From UMGS1696 sp963642885 (GTDB lineage Bacteria; Bacillota; Clostridia; Oscillospirales; CAG-272): 64,000 nt of DNA. The translations under genes and the position numbers were made by a program. This document shows, one piece after another, positions 41,620 through 49,404 of this stretch. The stretch's first letter is position 1. Every line of letters starts with the position of its first letter. The notes under the pieces are model-generated. The model was not told where the DNA came from. It did not search any database and saw only the letters and a list, made by a program, of their open reading frames with translations. The stretch spans positions 1 through 64,000 of the forward strand of contig CAVIJI010000003.1 of NCBI GenBank assembly GCA_963642885.1. The letters are read 5' to 3'.

Positions 41620-42897
41620 TTAAAATCCCGAGTTATCGTATTCTCCGCCTGTGATAGGAGCCTCATATACACACTCCCATTTGCCGTCATGTACGATGAA
41701 GCCGTATGTTCCCTCACCCTCGTAATAAATATTTTCGGGCTTTTCGAGATGTTTGATTACACCTGCGAGTTTCGGCGTATTGTCGGAGGTATGAGCCCCG
41801 AAGAACGAATTCGGAAGCATTGCTATAGGTGCGTCAATCCATTCATACAGTGTATCGAGGTAGTTGAAGCAATGGTGTGCTACCTGTACAAAATCCGTTT
41901 TCCATGATTCACGTACCGTTATTTCGGAAAGCAATTTCTCGGTTTCGATATTGGTGTCACCGAGGAACATAAGAGTTTTACCGTCGACAGTCACTCTGAG
42001 TACAGAAGATGTACAGTTGAAATCCCAAAACGGGTATTTCGACAGATTATCCGCATTGACGGCATCTTCATGAGCATAAAGAAACTCAAACCGTACGTCG
42101 GCAAGCGTGAATTTATAACCGCTGTGTACCTTAAGAAGCTTAACATTGGGATAGAGCTCTTTTACCGTATCCTTCATATCAAACACGGTTTCCGAACCTC
42201 TTGCCATGCTGTACGACGGGAAGTTGAACATAACTCTCTCGAGTTCTATATCTTCCCCGTGGTGCTTCAAAAGCTTGGTACATCCGTCTGTATGATCGTC
42301 ATGAGCGTGTGTAAAGTACCACGCGGCGATTCTCACCTTACCGTCTGTTGAATTTGTTATCTTTTTCATGAAAGCCCACAATGCTTCCAAAGCTTCATTA
42401 TTCCACTGGTAAATGTGACCGCCGTCAATCATAACAAGGCTGTCGTCGGACAGCTTAATAATATAGATCATACCGCAGTTGACTGTTGTGTCGGTGCAGT
42501 TGTTTTCCTTATCGTAGTATAACCCGTATTGATATACCGTCGTTATTTTATTTCCCTTAGCTTTGTATCCGAATTCGGCAAGTGATGTCTTGACTTTATC
42601 TTCAACTACACGTATCTCACCGCGGATTCCGAAATATGTAACATGAAAATATCCGAAATCGAAGTAAGCGTTAGGTCCGATTTCGTTTTCGGATTCTATT
42701 TTATATCCATCTGCCAAAAGCTGTTTTTTGTAATCATCAAAATCAGCTCTTGTCGCACCTTTTACTATCTGCATTTTCGAGTCTTCGTCAGTAGTTCCTG
42801 CCATGTCGTTTTTTAACATAGGACCCACATCGTAGAAGCTTTCGACTATTTCACCGCTGTTCGGAGCAGGACAGCCGAGTAACCAATTGTTGTTCAT
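41620..42897 (-). CDS. Metallo-beta-lactamase-fold hydrolase with N-terminal extension
   Basis: A 425-residue cytoplasmic protein. Residues about 40-130 form an unassigned alpha/beta extension; the MBL domain starts at YIIKLSDDSLVMIDGGHIYQW and carries the zinc motif THAHDDHTDG (His197, His199, Asp201, His202), FLGDTNIETEKLL and VAHHCFNYLDTLYEWI for the later ligands. The family covers hydrolases of esters, thioesters and phosphodiesters. ATG 42897 follows GAGG; GTG 42906 is a possible earlier start. It is the first gene of a two-gene unit with the UROD-fold protein. Confidence 0.82.
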   Translation of the reverse strand: MNNNWLLGCPAPNSGEIVESFYDVGPMLKNDMAGTTDEDSKMQIVKGATRADFDDYKKQLLADGYKIESENEIGPNAYFDFGYFHVTYFGIRGEIRVVEDKVKTSLAEFGYKAKGNKITTVYQYGLYYDKENNCTDTTVNCGMIYIIKLSDDSLVMIDGGHIYQWNNEALEALWAFMKKITNSTDGKVRIAAWYFTHAHDDHTDGCTKLLKHHGEDIELERVMFNFPSYSMARGSETVFDMKDTVKELYPNVKLLKVHSGYKFTLADVRFEFLYAHEDAVNADNLSKYPFWDFNCTSSVLRVTVDGKTLMFLGDTNIETEKLLSEITVRESWKTDFVQVAHHCFNYLDTLYEWIDAPIAMLPNSFFGAHTSDNTPKLAGVIKHLEKPENIYYEGEGTYGFIVHDGKWECVYEAPITGGEYDNSGF

Positions 42898-42929
42898 TAC
42901 AGTCACCTCAATAAGAATCTTTTTTGATT

Positions 42930-42958
42930 ATAATATCAATTTTTATCGCATATGTCAA
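42930..42958 (-). promoter_or_regulatory. Promoter of the MBL-UROD unit
   Basis: On the minus strand TTGACA (42958-42953), 17-bp spacer, TATTAT (42935-42930), about 30 bp ahead of the start codon. Confidence 0.65.
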
Positions 42959-42986
42959 GTAGTTATTGTTGTTTTGAATGAATAAA

Positions 42987-43027
42987 ACAAGCGTAACCGC
43001 GAATATACACCCTCACGGTACGCTTGT
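42987..43027 (-). terminator. Terminator downstream of the gene fragment at 43038
   Basis: ACAAGCGTAACCG (42987-42999) pairs with CGGTACGCTTGT (43016-43027) with one bulged base; on the minus strand TTTTATTC follows. It would have ended a minus-strand gene. Confidence 0.75.
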
Positions 43028-43037
43028 TCATTTTATA

Positions 43038-43336
43038 CTACTGCTCTATATTACCTATCGCGCCGCCGAGTATATACATCTCGCTGTAGGTGTATGACAA
43101 AAGCTCGACTGTGCAAAAACGTGTGCGCTCTTCGCCGTATTCGACATACTTGTCATATTTGCCTGCGTTGACAGTCTGCCATGGGTATTCTGGGTCGGAG
43201 ATGGTCGTCAGCTTTATCGTAGCGGTGACAATGAGGTCTCCAGCCAGCGAGCACGCCTGAATTTGTATCGTATATTCTTTCCCGGCGACTGTGTCTCGAG
43301 AAATGTAACAAACGAAATTATATTTGTCAAGGTTTT
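43038..43336 (-). pseudogene. Remnant of an unidentified gene (3' part only)
   Basis: On the minus strand a frame without any start codon reads about 95 protein-like codons (CYISRDTVAGKEYTIQIQ, TTISDPEYPWQTVNAGKYDK, LLSYTYSEMYILGGAIGNIE) and stops at TAG 43038-43040, directly ahead of a terminator. The segment is beta-rich, as in C-terminal domains of secreted carbohydrate-active enzymes, but I cannot name it. Upstream the frame runs into the promoter and T-box of serS on the other strand, so the 5' part has been lost. Confidence 0.45.
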
Positions 43337-43371
43337 TATCAATATTTTCGATATGAAATTTGTAAAACCAC

Positions 43372-43400
43372 TTGATTTTTTTCTTCGGTTTTGCTATACT
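43372..43400 (+). promoter_or_regulatory. Promoter of serS
   Basis: TTGATT (43372-43377), 17-bp spacer, TATACT (43395-43400), directly ahead of the T-box leader. Confidence 0.75.
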
Positions 43401-43406
43401 GACACT

Positions 43407-43618
43407 GTAATAAGTAAACTTTCGGCTGTGACGAAGAATACGCGCGTTTTAATTTTTCTCAGAGAGTCGGGTGTGGTGCGATCCCGGTAAAAATATGTGC
43501 GCTTTCCGCCTTCCGAGCTGCGGTTTATATAGAATGAGGCTGATTTTTTCAGCGAATTTGGGTGGCACCACGAGTATCTCGTCCCAATATATCGGGAGGG
43601 GTCTTTTTTTATTCCCTC
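43407..43618 (+). promoter_or_regulatory. T-box riboswitch (serine) in the serS leader
   Basis: The leader contains the T-box sequence AATTTGGGTGGCACCACG (43555-43572), which pairs with the free CCA end of uncharged tRNA, and the competing terminator (43578-43611: CTCGTCCC, loop, GGGAGGGG, then seven T). Upstream, AGAGAGTCGGGTGTGG and TCCCGG form the top of Stem I. TCC at 43505-43507 lies where the specifier codon is expected and would match serine tRNA. Uncharged tRNA-Ser should favour antitermination and serS expression. Confidence 0.9.
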
Positions 43619-43649
43619 CAAAATATTATTGTAAAAGGGGTAACAAAAA

Positions 43650-44936
43650 ATGTTGGACATCAAGTTTCTGCGTGAAAATCCGGAAGTGGTTAAGCAGAAC
43701 ATCAAAAACAAATTTCAGGACTACAAGCTCCCTCTTGTCGACGAGGTGATATCTCTTGATGCTGAAAACCGTGCGATAATGCAGGAAGCAGACAATCTCC
43801 GTTCCAACCGCAACAAGCTCTCCAAGCAGATTGGCGGTCTCATGGCTAAGGGAGAAAAGGAAGAGGCTGAAAAGGTTAAAGCTCAGGTTAACGAACAGTC
43901 CGCAAGACTTGAAGAATGCGAAAAGAAGGAAGCAGAGCTTGCCGAAAAAATCAAGACCATCATGATGACCATCCCGAACATCATCGATCCCACCGTTCCG
44001 ATAGGTAAGGACGACAGCGAAAACGTTGAAATCGAACGCTTCGGCGAGCCCGTTGTTCCCGATTTCGAAGTTCCTTACCACACCGACATCATGGAAAGAT
44101 TCAACGGTATCGACCTCGACTCCGCACGCCGTGTTGCCGGAAACGGTTTCTACTATCTTATGGGCGACATAGCACGTCTCCATTCCGCTGTTTTGTCATA
44201 CGCACGTGACTTCATGATCGGTCGCGGCTTCACATATTGTGTACCTCCGTTCATGATTCGTTCCGATGTTGTTACAGGTGTTATGAGCTTCGCTGAAATG
44301 GATGCCATGATGTACAAGATCGAGGGCGAGGACCTCTACCTCATCGGTACATCCGAGCACTCCATGATTGGTAAGTTCATCGACCAGATTATTCCCGAAG
44401 AAGAGCTTCCCTACACTCTCACAAGCTATTCCCCTTGCTTCCGTAAGGAAAAAGGCGCACACGGAATCGAAGAGAGAGGCGTTTACAGAATCCACCAGTT
44501 CGAAAAGCAGGAAATGATAGTCGTATGCAAACCCGAGGATTCCAAGATGTGGTACGACAAGCTTTGGCAGAATACCGTTGATTTCTTCCGTTCTCTTGAT
44601 ATTCCCGTCCGTACACTCGAGTGCTGCTCGGGTGACTTGGCAGATCTTAAAGTAAAATCCTGTGACGTCGAAGCATGGTCTCCGAGACAGAAGAAATACT
44701 TTGAGGTAGGCTCATGCTCCAACCTCGGTGATGCACAGGCAAGAAGACTCCGTATCAGAGTTAACGGAAACGGTAAGAAATATCTTGCACACACACTCAA
44801 CAATACGGTCGTAGCTCCGCCGAGAATGCTTATTGCCTTCCTTGAAAACAACCTCCAAGCTGACGGCAGTGTAAAGATTCCCGTAGCTCTCAGACCTTAT
44901 ATGGGCGGAACCGAAGTTCTCATTCCCAAGAAATAA
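43650..44936 (+). CDS. serS: Seryl-tRNA synthetase
   Basis: A 428-residue class II synthetase that charges tRNA-Ser. The N-terminal tRNA-binding coiled coil (residues about 30-100: LDAENRAIMQEADNLRSNRNKLSKQIG ... LEECEKKEAELAEKIKTI) is followed by the catalytic core with motif 2 (YSPCFRKEKGAHGIEERGVYRIHQFEKQE) and motif 3 (NNTVVAPPRMLIAFLENN). Length is standard. Regulated by the T-box in its leader, as is common in Bacillota. A bidirectional terminator follows at 44957. Confidence 0.98.
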   Translation: MLDIKFLRENPEVVKQNIKNKFQDYKLPLVDEVISLDAENRAIMQEADNLRSNRNKLSKQIGGLMAKGEKEEAEKVKAQVNEQSARLEECEKKEAELAEKIKTIMMTIPNIIDPTVPIGKDDSENVEIERFGEPVVPDFEVPYHTDIMERFNGIDLDSARRVAGNGFYYLMGDIARLHSAVLSYARDFMIGRGFTYCVPPFMIRSDVVTGVMSFAEMDAMMYKIEGEDLYLIGTSEHSMIGKFIDQIIPEEELPYTLTSYSPCFRKEKGAHGIEERGVYRIHQFEKQEMIVVCKPEDSKMWYDKLWQNTVDFFRSLDIPVRTLECCSGDLADLKVKSCDVEAWSPRQKKYFEVGSCSNLGDAQARRLRIRVNGNGKKYLAHTLNNTVVAPPRMLIAFLENNLQADGSVKIPVALRPYMGGTEVLIPKK

Positions 44937-44956
44937 TATAGATCACACGACAAGTA

Positions 44957-44996
44957 AAAAACTTCTCCGACATTTCTCATTGTCGGAGAAGTTTTT
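44957..44996. terminator. Bidirectional terminator after serS
   Basis: AAAAACTTCTCCGACA (44957-44972) pairs perfectly with TGTCGGAGAAGTTTTT (44981-44996), 8-base loop. It serves serS and the convergent phosphoesterase gene. Confidence 0.95.
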
Positions 44997-45001
44997 GTTC
45001 T

Positions 45002-45820
45002 TTATTCAGGTATGATTTTCACAATAACCAGTTCGGGAGGATTAAATATACGCGGAAGCTTATTTTTCATCAGTCCTCGACTTACAATTACGCTGCTTCC
45101 GTTTTTAAACATATACTTACCGCCTGCATATTTGGGAAACAATCCTTGATGCGGGGCGTACAAACCGTTAATAAGGAACGGTATCCTTGCCTGACCTCCG
45201 TGAGCATGGCCGCACAGAGTCAAATCAAAGCCGAAGCTGCCGTAATGTGGAGCGAATTCGGGTCTGTGCGAAAGAAGTATATTGTAGCTTTGCTTATTCG
45301 GATTCAGACTTTTCAGTGCGTCATTGAATCTTTTATCGGTGCATTCGCTTTTAACTTCATCCGTATAGTATACAGGGTCATCGATTCCGTACAGTTTGAT
45401 ATTATCACCGTAATCAACCGCGATGTTCGAAATAACATTTATCCCACAGTCCGCTATCCGTTTTTTTATGTTGTCAGTAAATGCAACGCGCTTTTCGTGG
45501 TTTCCCGCAACATAATAACACTGATATGTTTCCGAAAGCGATTCCAGCAGTAAACGAACCGAGTCGAAATCACGTCTTTCATCCACTATATCTCCCGAAA
45601 ACAAAACTGCTTCGGGTGAAAACAGCGCTATCTTTTCAATAAGCTTTTCCTGTTTTTTACCGTACAATGTAGAATGAAGATCTGTTACCAAAGCAAAGGT
45701 GTGTTCCTTTTTTACACATGACGTCGATATTGTATATTTTCTTACCTTTAAACCTTCATATAACGCCACTATACATAATACACCTACGGCAATACAAATC
45801 AATACGATTCGGTTTATCAT
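45002..45820 (-). CDS. Membrane-anchored metallophosphoesterase (YkuE/YaeI-like)
   Basis: A 272-residue calcineurin-like phosphoesterase with one N-terminal membrane helix (IVLICIAVGVLCIVALYEGL). The metal motifs are in order: FALVTDLHSTLYG (D-x-H), VLFSGDIVDERRD (GD), YYVAGNHEKR (GNHE), NILLSHRP (H) and LTLCGHAHGGQARIPF (GHxH). YkuE-type relatives hydrolyse phosphate esters at the cell surface; UDP-diacylglucosamine or lipid substrates have been proposed for some. It stands alone, convergent to serS. Confidence 0.9.
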   Translation of the reverse strand: MINRIVLICIAVGVLCIVALYEGLKVRKYTISTSCVKKEHTFALVTDLHSTLYGKKQEKLIEKIALFSPEAVLFSGDIVDERRDFDSVRLLLESLSETYQCYYVAGNHEKRVAFTDNIKKRIADCGINVISNIAVDYGDNIKLYGIDDPVYYTDEVKSECTDKRFNDALKSLNPNKQSYNILLSHRPEFAPHYGSFGFDLTLCGHAHGGQARIPFLINGLYAPHQGLFPKYAGGKYMFKNGSSVIVSRGLMKNKLPRIFNPPELVIVKIIPE

Positions 45821-45853
45821 TGCAACCTGCCTTAATCTTTAAATTTCCGCCAT

Positions 45854-46009
45854 TTATCTCGAGAGTGCTTTATTCAACAAAAAATCGATTTCTCTCCGAA
45901 GCTTATTGCAAAATTCGCCCTCATTTATTGTGTAGCATGACGTTTCAGGACGCTGTCTGTAAAAATCATGCCCGGTCGTAACATTTTTGCGTTGTTCAAC
46001 ACGGTGTTT
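45854..46009 (-). pseudogene. Short gene remnant (51 codons, no start)
   Basis: In the 415-bp gap between 45821 and 46235, one minus-strand frame between TGA 46010-46012 and TAA 45854-45856 reads a convincing protein end: TTGHDFYRQRPETSCYTINE and EFCNKLRREIDFLLNKALSR. No ATG, GTG or TTG start exists in a useful position, so it looks like the left-over C-terminus of a deleted gene. The family is unknown to me. Confidence 0.35.
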
Positions 46010-46137
46010 TCAATACAAAAATGCAGTATATTTTTTATCACATTATATCATATTACGGCTATTATTTCAACGCTCATTTTTCAAATAATGTTTTATTCGT
46101 CCTCATTATAAACATTTGTTAATTATTAAAATTATCA

Positions 46138-46166
46138 TTGACAAACTCTTTTTACGGATGTATAAT
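46138..46166 (+). promoter_or_regulatory. Promoter of the second solute-binding lipoprotein
   Basis: TTGACA (46138-46143), 17-bp spacer, TATAAT (46161-46166): perfect consensus, implying strong expression. Leader about 65 nt. Confidence 0.88.
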
Positions 46167-46235
46167 ATATTGGATTGTTGCGATGTCAATCAGCATCGGA
46201 CATTACAGTAAAATATTATTAAAGGTGGTTTTTTT

Positions 46236-47756
46236 ATGAAAAGGCATGTATCTCTTTTGTTATGTGTTTGCCTCCTTTTGACATCTTTCGCAGGATGCTC
46301 AAATAATAACAACGAAACGACAAATAACAGCAAAACGGAAAGTGAAACCTCAGCTGTCTCCGCTGAAGCAACCGAAACCGAGACCGAGGAAACAGAGTCC
46401 GCAAAATACGCAGCTAACATTCCCGAAGGAACAAAGTATGATGACCAGACATTCACGATAGTTACTTATCCCAATGACGGTCAGATTTGGGGTGACGTTG
46501 ACTGGAACGCTACCGAATATACAGGCGAGACATTAAACGACGCGGTTTTCTCACGTACTTCTCAGGTTGAAGACCTCTTGGGTGTAGACATTCAGATTAT
46601 ATATTCGACAGGCTCAAACGACACAAGCACTCTTAACACTTCGGTTAAAGCGCAGGATAATGCTTATCAGCTTTATACGATCAATATCGGTTCTACTTTC
46701 TCCCTTGCGCAGCAGGGTACAATCCAGGAGCTTAATTCCTTCTCCGAAAACGGAACGCTTGATTTAACCGCAGCGTGGTGGGACCAGAATATTATCAAGG
46801 ATCTGTCGATTGATAATATGAATTTCGCACTCACAGGCGATATCGGAACCATGTATAAAAAGTCCATCGGTGCTATGATGTTCAACAAGGTTATTCTCGA
46901 ACAAAACCAGCTTGAAAGCCCTTATGAGCTCATGAACTCAGGTAAGTGGACAATAGACAAAATGGTTGAAATGGGAAAAACAGTATCAAACGACATTGAT
47001 GGCAACGGTACAATGGATCAGTCCGACCAGTACGGTCTTATCTGCTTCTGCAATATGCTTCCTCTCGCTATGATCGGTTGTGATATCAGCTTTGTTACAA
47101 AGGATGCCGATGATATTCCCCAGAATACATTCTATTCCGACAAGTCCGTATCCGTTGTTGAAAAAATCGGTACTTTAATGTATGACACAAACCTCACCTA
47201 CAGCTGGTCGAGAAACGGTGTCGGTGAAGATCCCGCATTCAAGATGTTCCAGACCGATAAGGCTCTCTTCTACTACGGCGAGCTTCATGCTGTTGCAACA
47301 ATGCGTGAAATGGAATCCGAATTCGGTATCATGCCTATGCCCAAATATGATGAAACCCAGGATGGATATCATCATTGTGTAAACACGGATGTATGCGCAT
47401 CATACATAATTCCCTCTTCGAATATCGAATATGAAAAAACAGGTTATGTTATGGATGCTCTCGGAGCTGCATCCAAAAACGAACTCACACCCGCATACTT
47501 TAATGTAACTCTCCAGGGTAAGGTTTCACGTGACGAAGAATCTCAGCAGTCCCTTGAGGTTATCATCAGCACAATCAGATATGACATCGGTTACCTGGGC
47601 AGCCTCGGCTTCAGCTCATTCCTTTACTCCATGGCTGACGGCGGCAAAACAGACCTCGCTTCAACTTATGCTAAACAGGAAAAATCCGTTAACAAGATGC
47701 TTGACAGAATGATTAACAAGTTTGATGAACTCAAAACATCTCTTGAAGCTAACTGA
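46236..47756 (+). CDS. Orphan extracellular solute-binding lipoprotein
   Basis: A 506-residue lipoprotein: MKRHVSLLLCVCLLLTSFAGC with lipobox FAGC, then a Glu/Thr/Ser-rich tether (ETSAVSAEATETETEETESA) and a family 1-like binding-protein domain (DQTFTIVTYPNDGQIWGDVDW, SGKWTIDKMVEMGKTVSNDIDGNGTMDQSDQYGL). The Asp-rich loop DIDGNGTMDQSD looks calcium-binding. It resembles the lipoprotein at 27979 in order of segments (both have NGSWTVDKM/SGKWTIDKM followed by D-G-x-D loops). It has a very strong promoter and its own terminator but no transporter genes beside it, so it would share a permease encoded elsewhere. Confidence 0.83.
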   Translation: MKRHVSLLLCVCLLLTSFAGCSNNNNETTNNSKTESETSAVSAEATETETEETESAKYAANIPEGTKYDDQTFTIVTYPNDGQIWGDVDWNATEYTGETLNDAVFSRTSQVEDLLGVDIQIIYSTGSNDTSTLNTSVKAQDNAYQLYTINIGSTFSLAQQGTIQELNSFSENGTLDLTAAWWDQNIIKDLSIDNMNFALTGDIGTMYKKSIGAMMFNKVILEQNQLESPYELMNSGKWTIDKMVEMGKTVSNDIDGNGTMDQSDQYGLICFCNMLPLAMIGCDISFVTKDADDIPQNTFYSDKSVSVVEKIGTLMYDTNLTYSWSRNGVGEDPAFKMFQTDKALFYYGELHAVATMREMESEFGIMPMPKYDETQDGYHHCVNTDVCASYIIPSSNIEYEKTGYVMDALGAASKNELTPAYFNVTLQGKVSRDEESQQSLEVIISTIRYDIGYLGSLGFSSFLYSMADGGKTDLASTYAKQEKSVNKMLDRMINKFDELKTSLEAN

Positions 47757-47767
47757 TAGAATATGAT

Positions 47768-47805
47768 AGTAAAAAAAACAGTGTTTCGGCACTGTTTTTT
47801 TTACT
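47768..47805 (+). terminator. Terminator of the solute-binding lipoprotein gene
   Basis: AGTAAAAAAAACAGTG pairs perfectly with CACTGTTTTTTTTACT around a TTTCGG loop, ending in a run of eight T. Confidence 0.95.
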
Positions 47806-47831
47806 TTTATTGTAAATCTCGCTTTTTGCTA

Positions 47832-47860
47832 TTGATTATTACCGTTAAAACGGGTATTAT
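47832..47860 (+). promoter_or_regulatory. Promoter of the double flavodoxin-like gene
   Basis: TTGATT (47832-47837), 17-bp spacer, TATTAT (47855-47860), about 35 bp ahead of the start at 47895. Confidence 0.65.
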
Positions 47861-47894
47861 TGATATAAACACAATAATTAACAGGTGATATCTG

Positions 47895-49238
47895 ATGAAA
47901 ATTTGCGTAATTAACGGTTCTCCCAGAGGAAATTATTCCACGACGCTGCACACGTCACTCTATTTGCAGAAAAGGTACCCCGAGCATGAATTTGTTTTCG
48001 TAAACGTCGCTAATACGATTAATACGATCGAAAAAGATCCATCCCATACTTTGAATACAATACAATCCGCAGAACTGATTATTTTTTCTTATCCTGTATA
48101 TACTTTTATTTGTCCGAGTCAGCTGCACCGATTTATCTCACTTATGAAAGCCTCCGACATTGATTTCAGCGGTAAGTTCGTAACACAAATATCGACATCC
48201 AAGCATTTTTATGATGTAACCGCCCACAGATACATAGAAGATAATTGCTTTGATATGGGTATGAAGGTCATAAAGGGGCTTTCGCAGGATATGGAGGATC
48301 TCACCTGTGAAAAAGGAAGAGAGGATGCGGAAAGCTTTTTCGAATATGCTGTATGGTGCGTAAAAAACGATATTTATGAGAAAAATACCGGTGTACGAAA
48401 AAACGTCAACGAATACAAGCGTGCATTCCGAGAAGAATGTAAGAAAAATGAAGGCTTTGACACTGTTATCGTAACTGATTTAAAGGATAACGACAACGGA
48501 TTATCTGAAATAATCGAAGATTTTATCGCGATTTATCCGTATAAGACAAGGATGGTTAATCTTGCCGAGTTTAATTTCAAGGGTGGCTGCATCGGATGTT
48601 TTAACTGTGCTGGTACAGGTGAGTGCATTTACAAAGACGGCTTTGACAAGCTGCTCAGAGACAATATACTGACTGCCGATGCCGTAGTGTACGCCTTTAC
48701 GCCGACAGACCACTCTATGGGTACTACATTCAAGACCTTCGACGACAGACAATTCTGTAACGGTCACCGTACTGTCAGTGAAGGCAAACCGTTTATGTAT
48801 CTTGTAAACGGTAATATAGCCGATGAAGAAAATCTGATGATGATATTAACGGCACGTGCCGAAGTAGGACACAATTTTTTAGCGGGAATCGCCGATGACG
48901 CGCCAACCGTCGAAGCTGCCGCAAAAAGACTTGCTTACGCACTGGAAAACAAGTATATTCAACCGCGTAACTTCTATGGTGTCGGCGGAATGAAAATCTT
49001 CCGTGATCTAATATACACCATGCGCGGACTTATGAAAGCTGACCACATATTTTACAAAAAGCACGGACTGTATGATGATTTTCCCCAGAAGCATAAGGGT
49101 AAGATATTGCTCATGTGCTTAATCGGAGGAATGATGCGCAATCAAAAGATAAAGCGAAAAATGGGCGGAAAAATAAACGAGGGTATGGTAATGTCATACC
49201 GTAAAGTGGTTGAAAGTGCAAAACCGAAATACAGATAA
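47895..49238 (+). CDS. Tandem flavodoxin-like NAD(P)H:FMN reductase
   Basis: A 447-residue protein with two flavodoxin-like halves. The first opens with the FMN phosphate loop MKICVINGSPRGNYSTTLH; SYPVYTFICPSQLHRFISL is its second FMN loop. The second half begins near residue 190 (GFDTVIVTDLKDNDNGLSEIIEDFI), has NFKGGCIGCFNCAGTGECIYKDGFD, a cysteine cluster like that of iron-sulfur flavoproteins, and VVYAFTPTDHSMGTTFKTF. It ends with a basic helix (KIKRKMGGKINEG). Fusion of two such domains suggests an internal electron relay or a heterodimer fused into one chain. Electron donor and acceptor are unknown. Confidence 0.8.
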   Translation: MKICVINGSPRGNYSTTLHTSLYLQKRYPEHEFVFVNVANTINTIEKDPSHTLNTIQSAELIIFSYPVYTFICPSQLHRFISLMKASDIDFSGKFVTQISTSKHFYDVTAHRYIEDNCFDMGMKVIKGLSQDMEDLTCEKGREDAESFFEYAVWCVKNDIYEKNTGVRKNVNEYKRAFREECKKNEGFDTVIVTDLKDNDNGLSEIIEDFIAIYPYKTRMVNLAEFNFKGGCIGCFNCAGTGECIYKDGFDKLLRDNILTADAVVYAFTPTDHSMGTTFKTFDDRQFCNGHRTVSEGKPFMYLVNGNIADEENLMMILTARAEVGHNFLAGIADDAPTVEAAAKRLAYALENKYIQPRNFYGVGGMKIFRDLIYTMRGLMKADHIFYKKHGLYDDFPQKHKGKILLMCLIGGMMRNQKIKRKMGGKINEGMVMSYRKVVESAKPKYR

Positions 49239-49350
49239 CGATAACTGTTGTCTATTATCATGTATAAATATCATTAGGGTATAACAAACGGTACAAACCG
49301 TATACAATGCAAAAAATACGTAAATTAATTATCTATTTTCGTGTTTAAAC

Positions 49351-49379
49351 TTGAAATGCATACGTATTTATGTTATAAT
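49351..49379 (+). promoter_or_regulatory. Promoter of the 272-aa membrane-anchored protein gene
   Basis: TTGAAA (49351-49356), 17-bp spacer, TATAAT (49374-49379), 25 bp ahead of the start codon, with AAAGGAGG between. Confidence 0.78.
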
Positions 49380-49404
49380 GCAACAAAATAAAGGAGGTAT
49401 TTGC

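Noticed and set aside
43394..43711. Minus-strand frame of 105 codons upstream of serS
   Set aside because: It covers the T-box leader and the start of serS on the other strand; the leader RNA structure explains the sequence.
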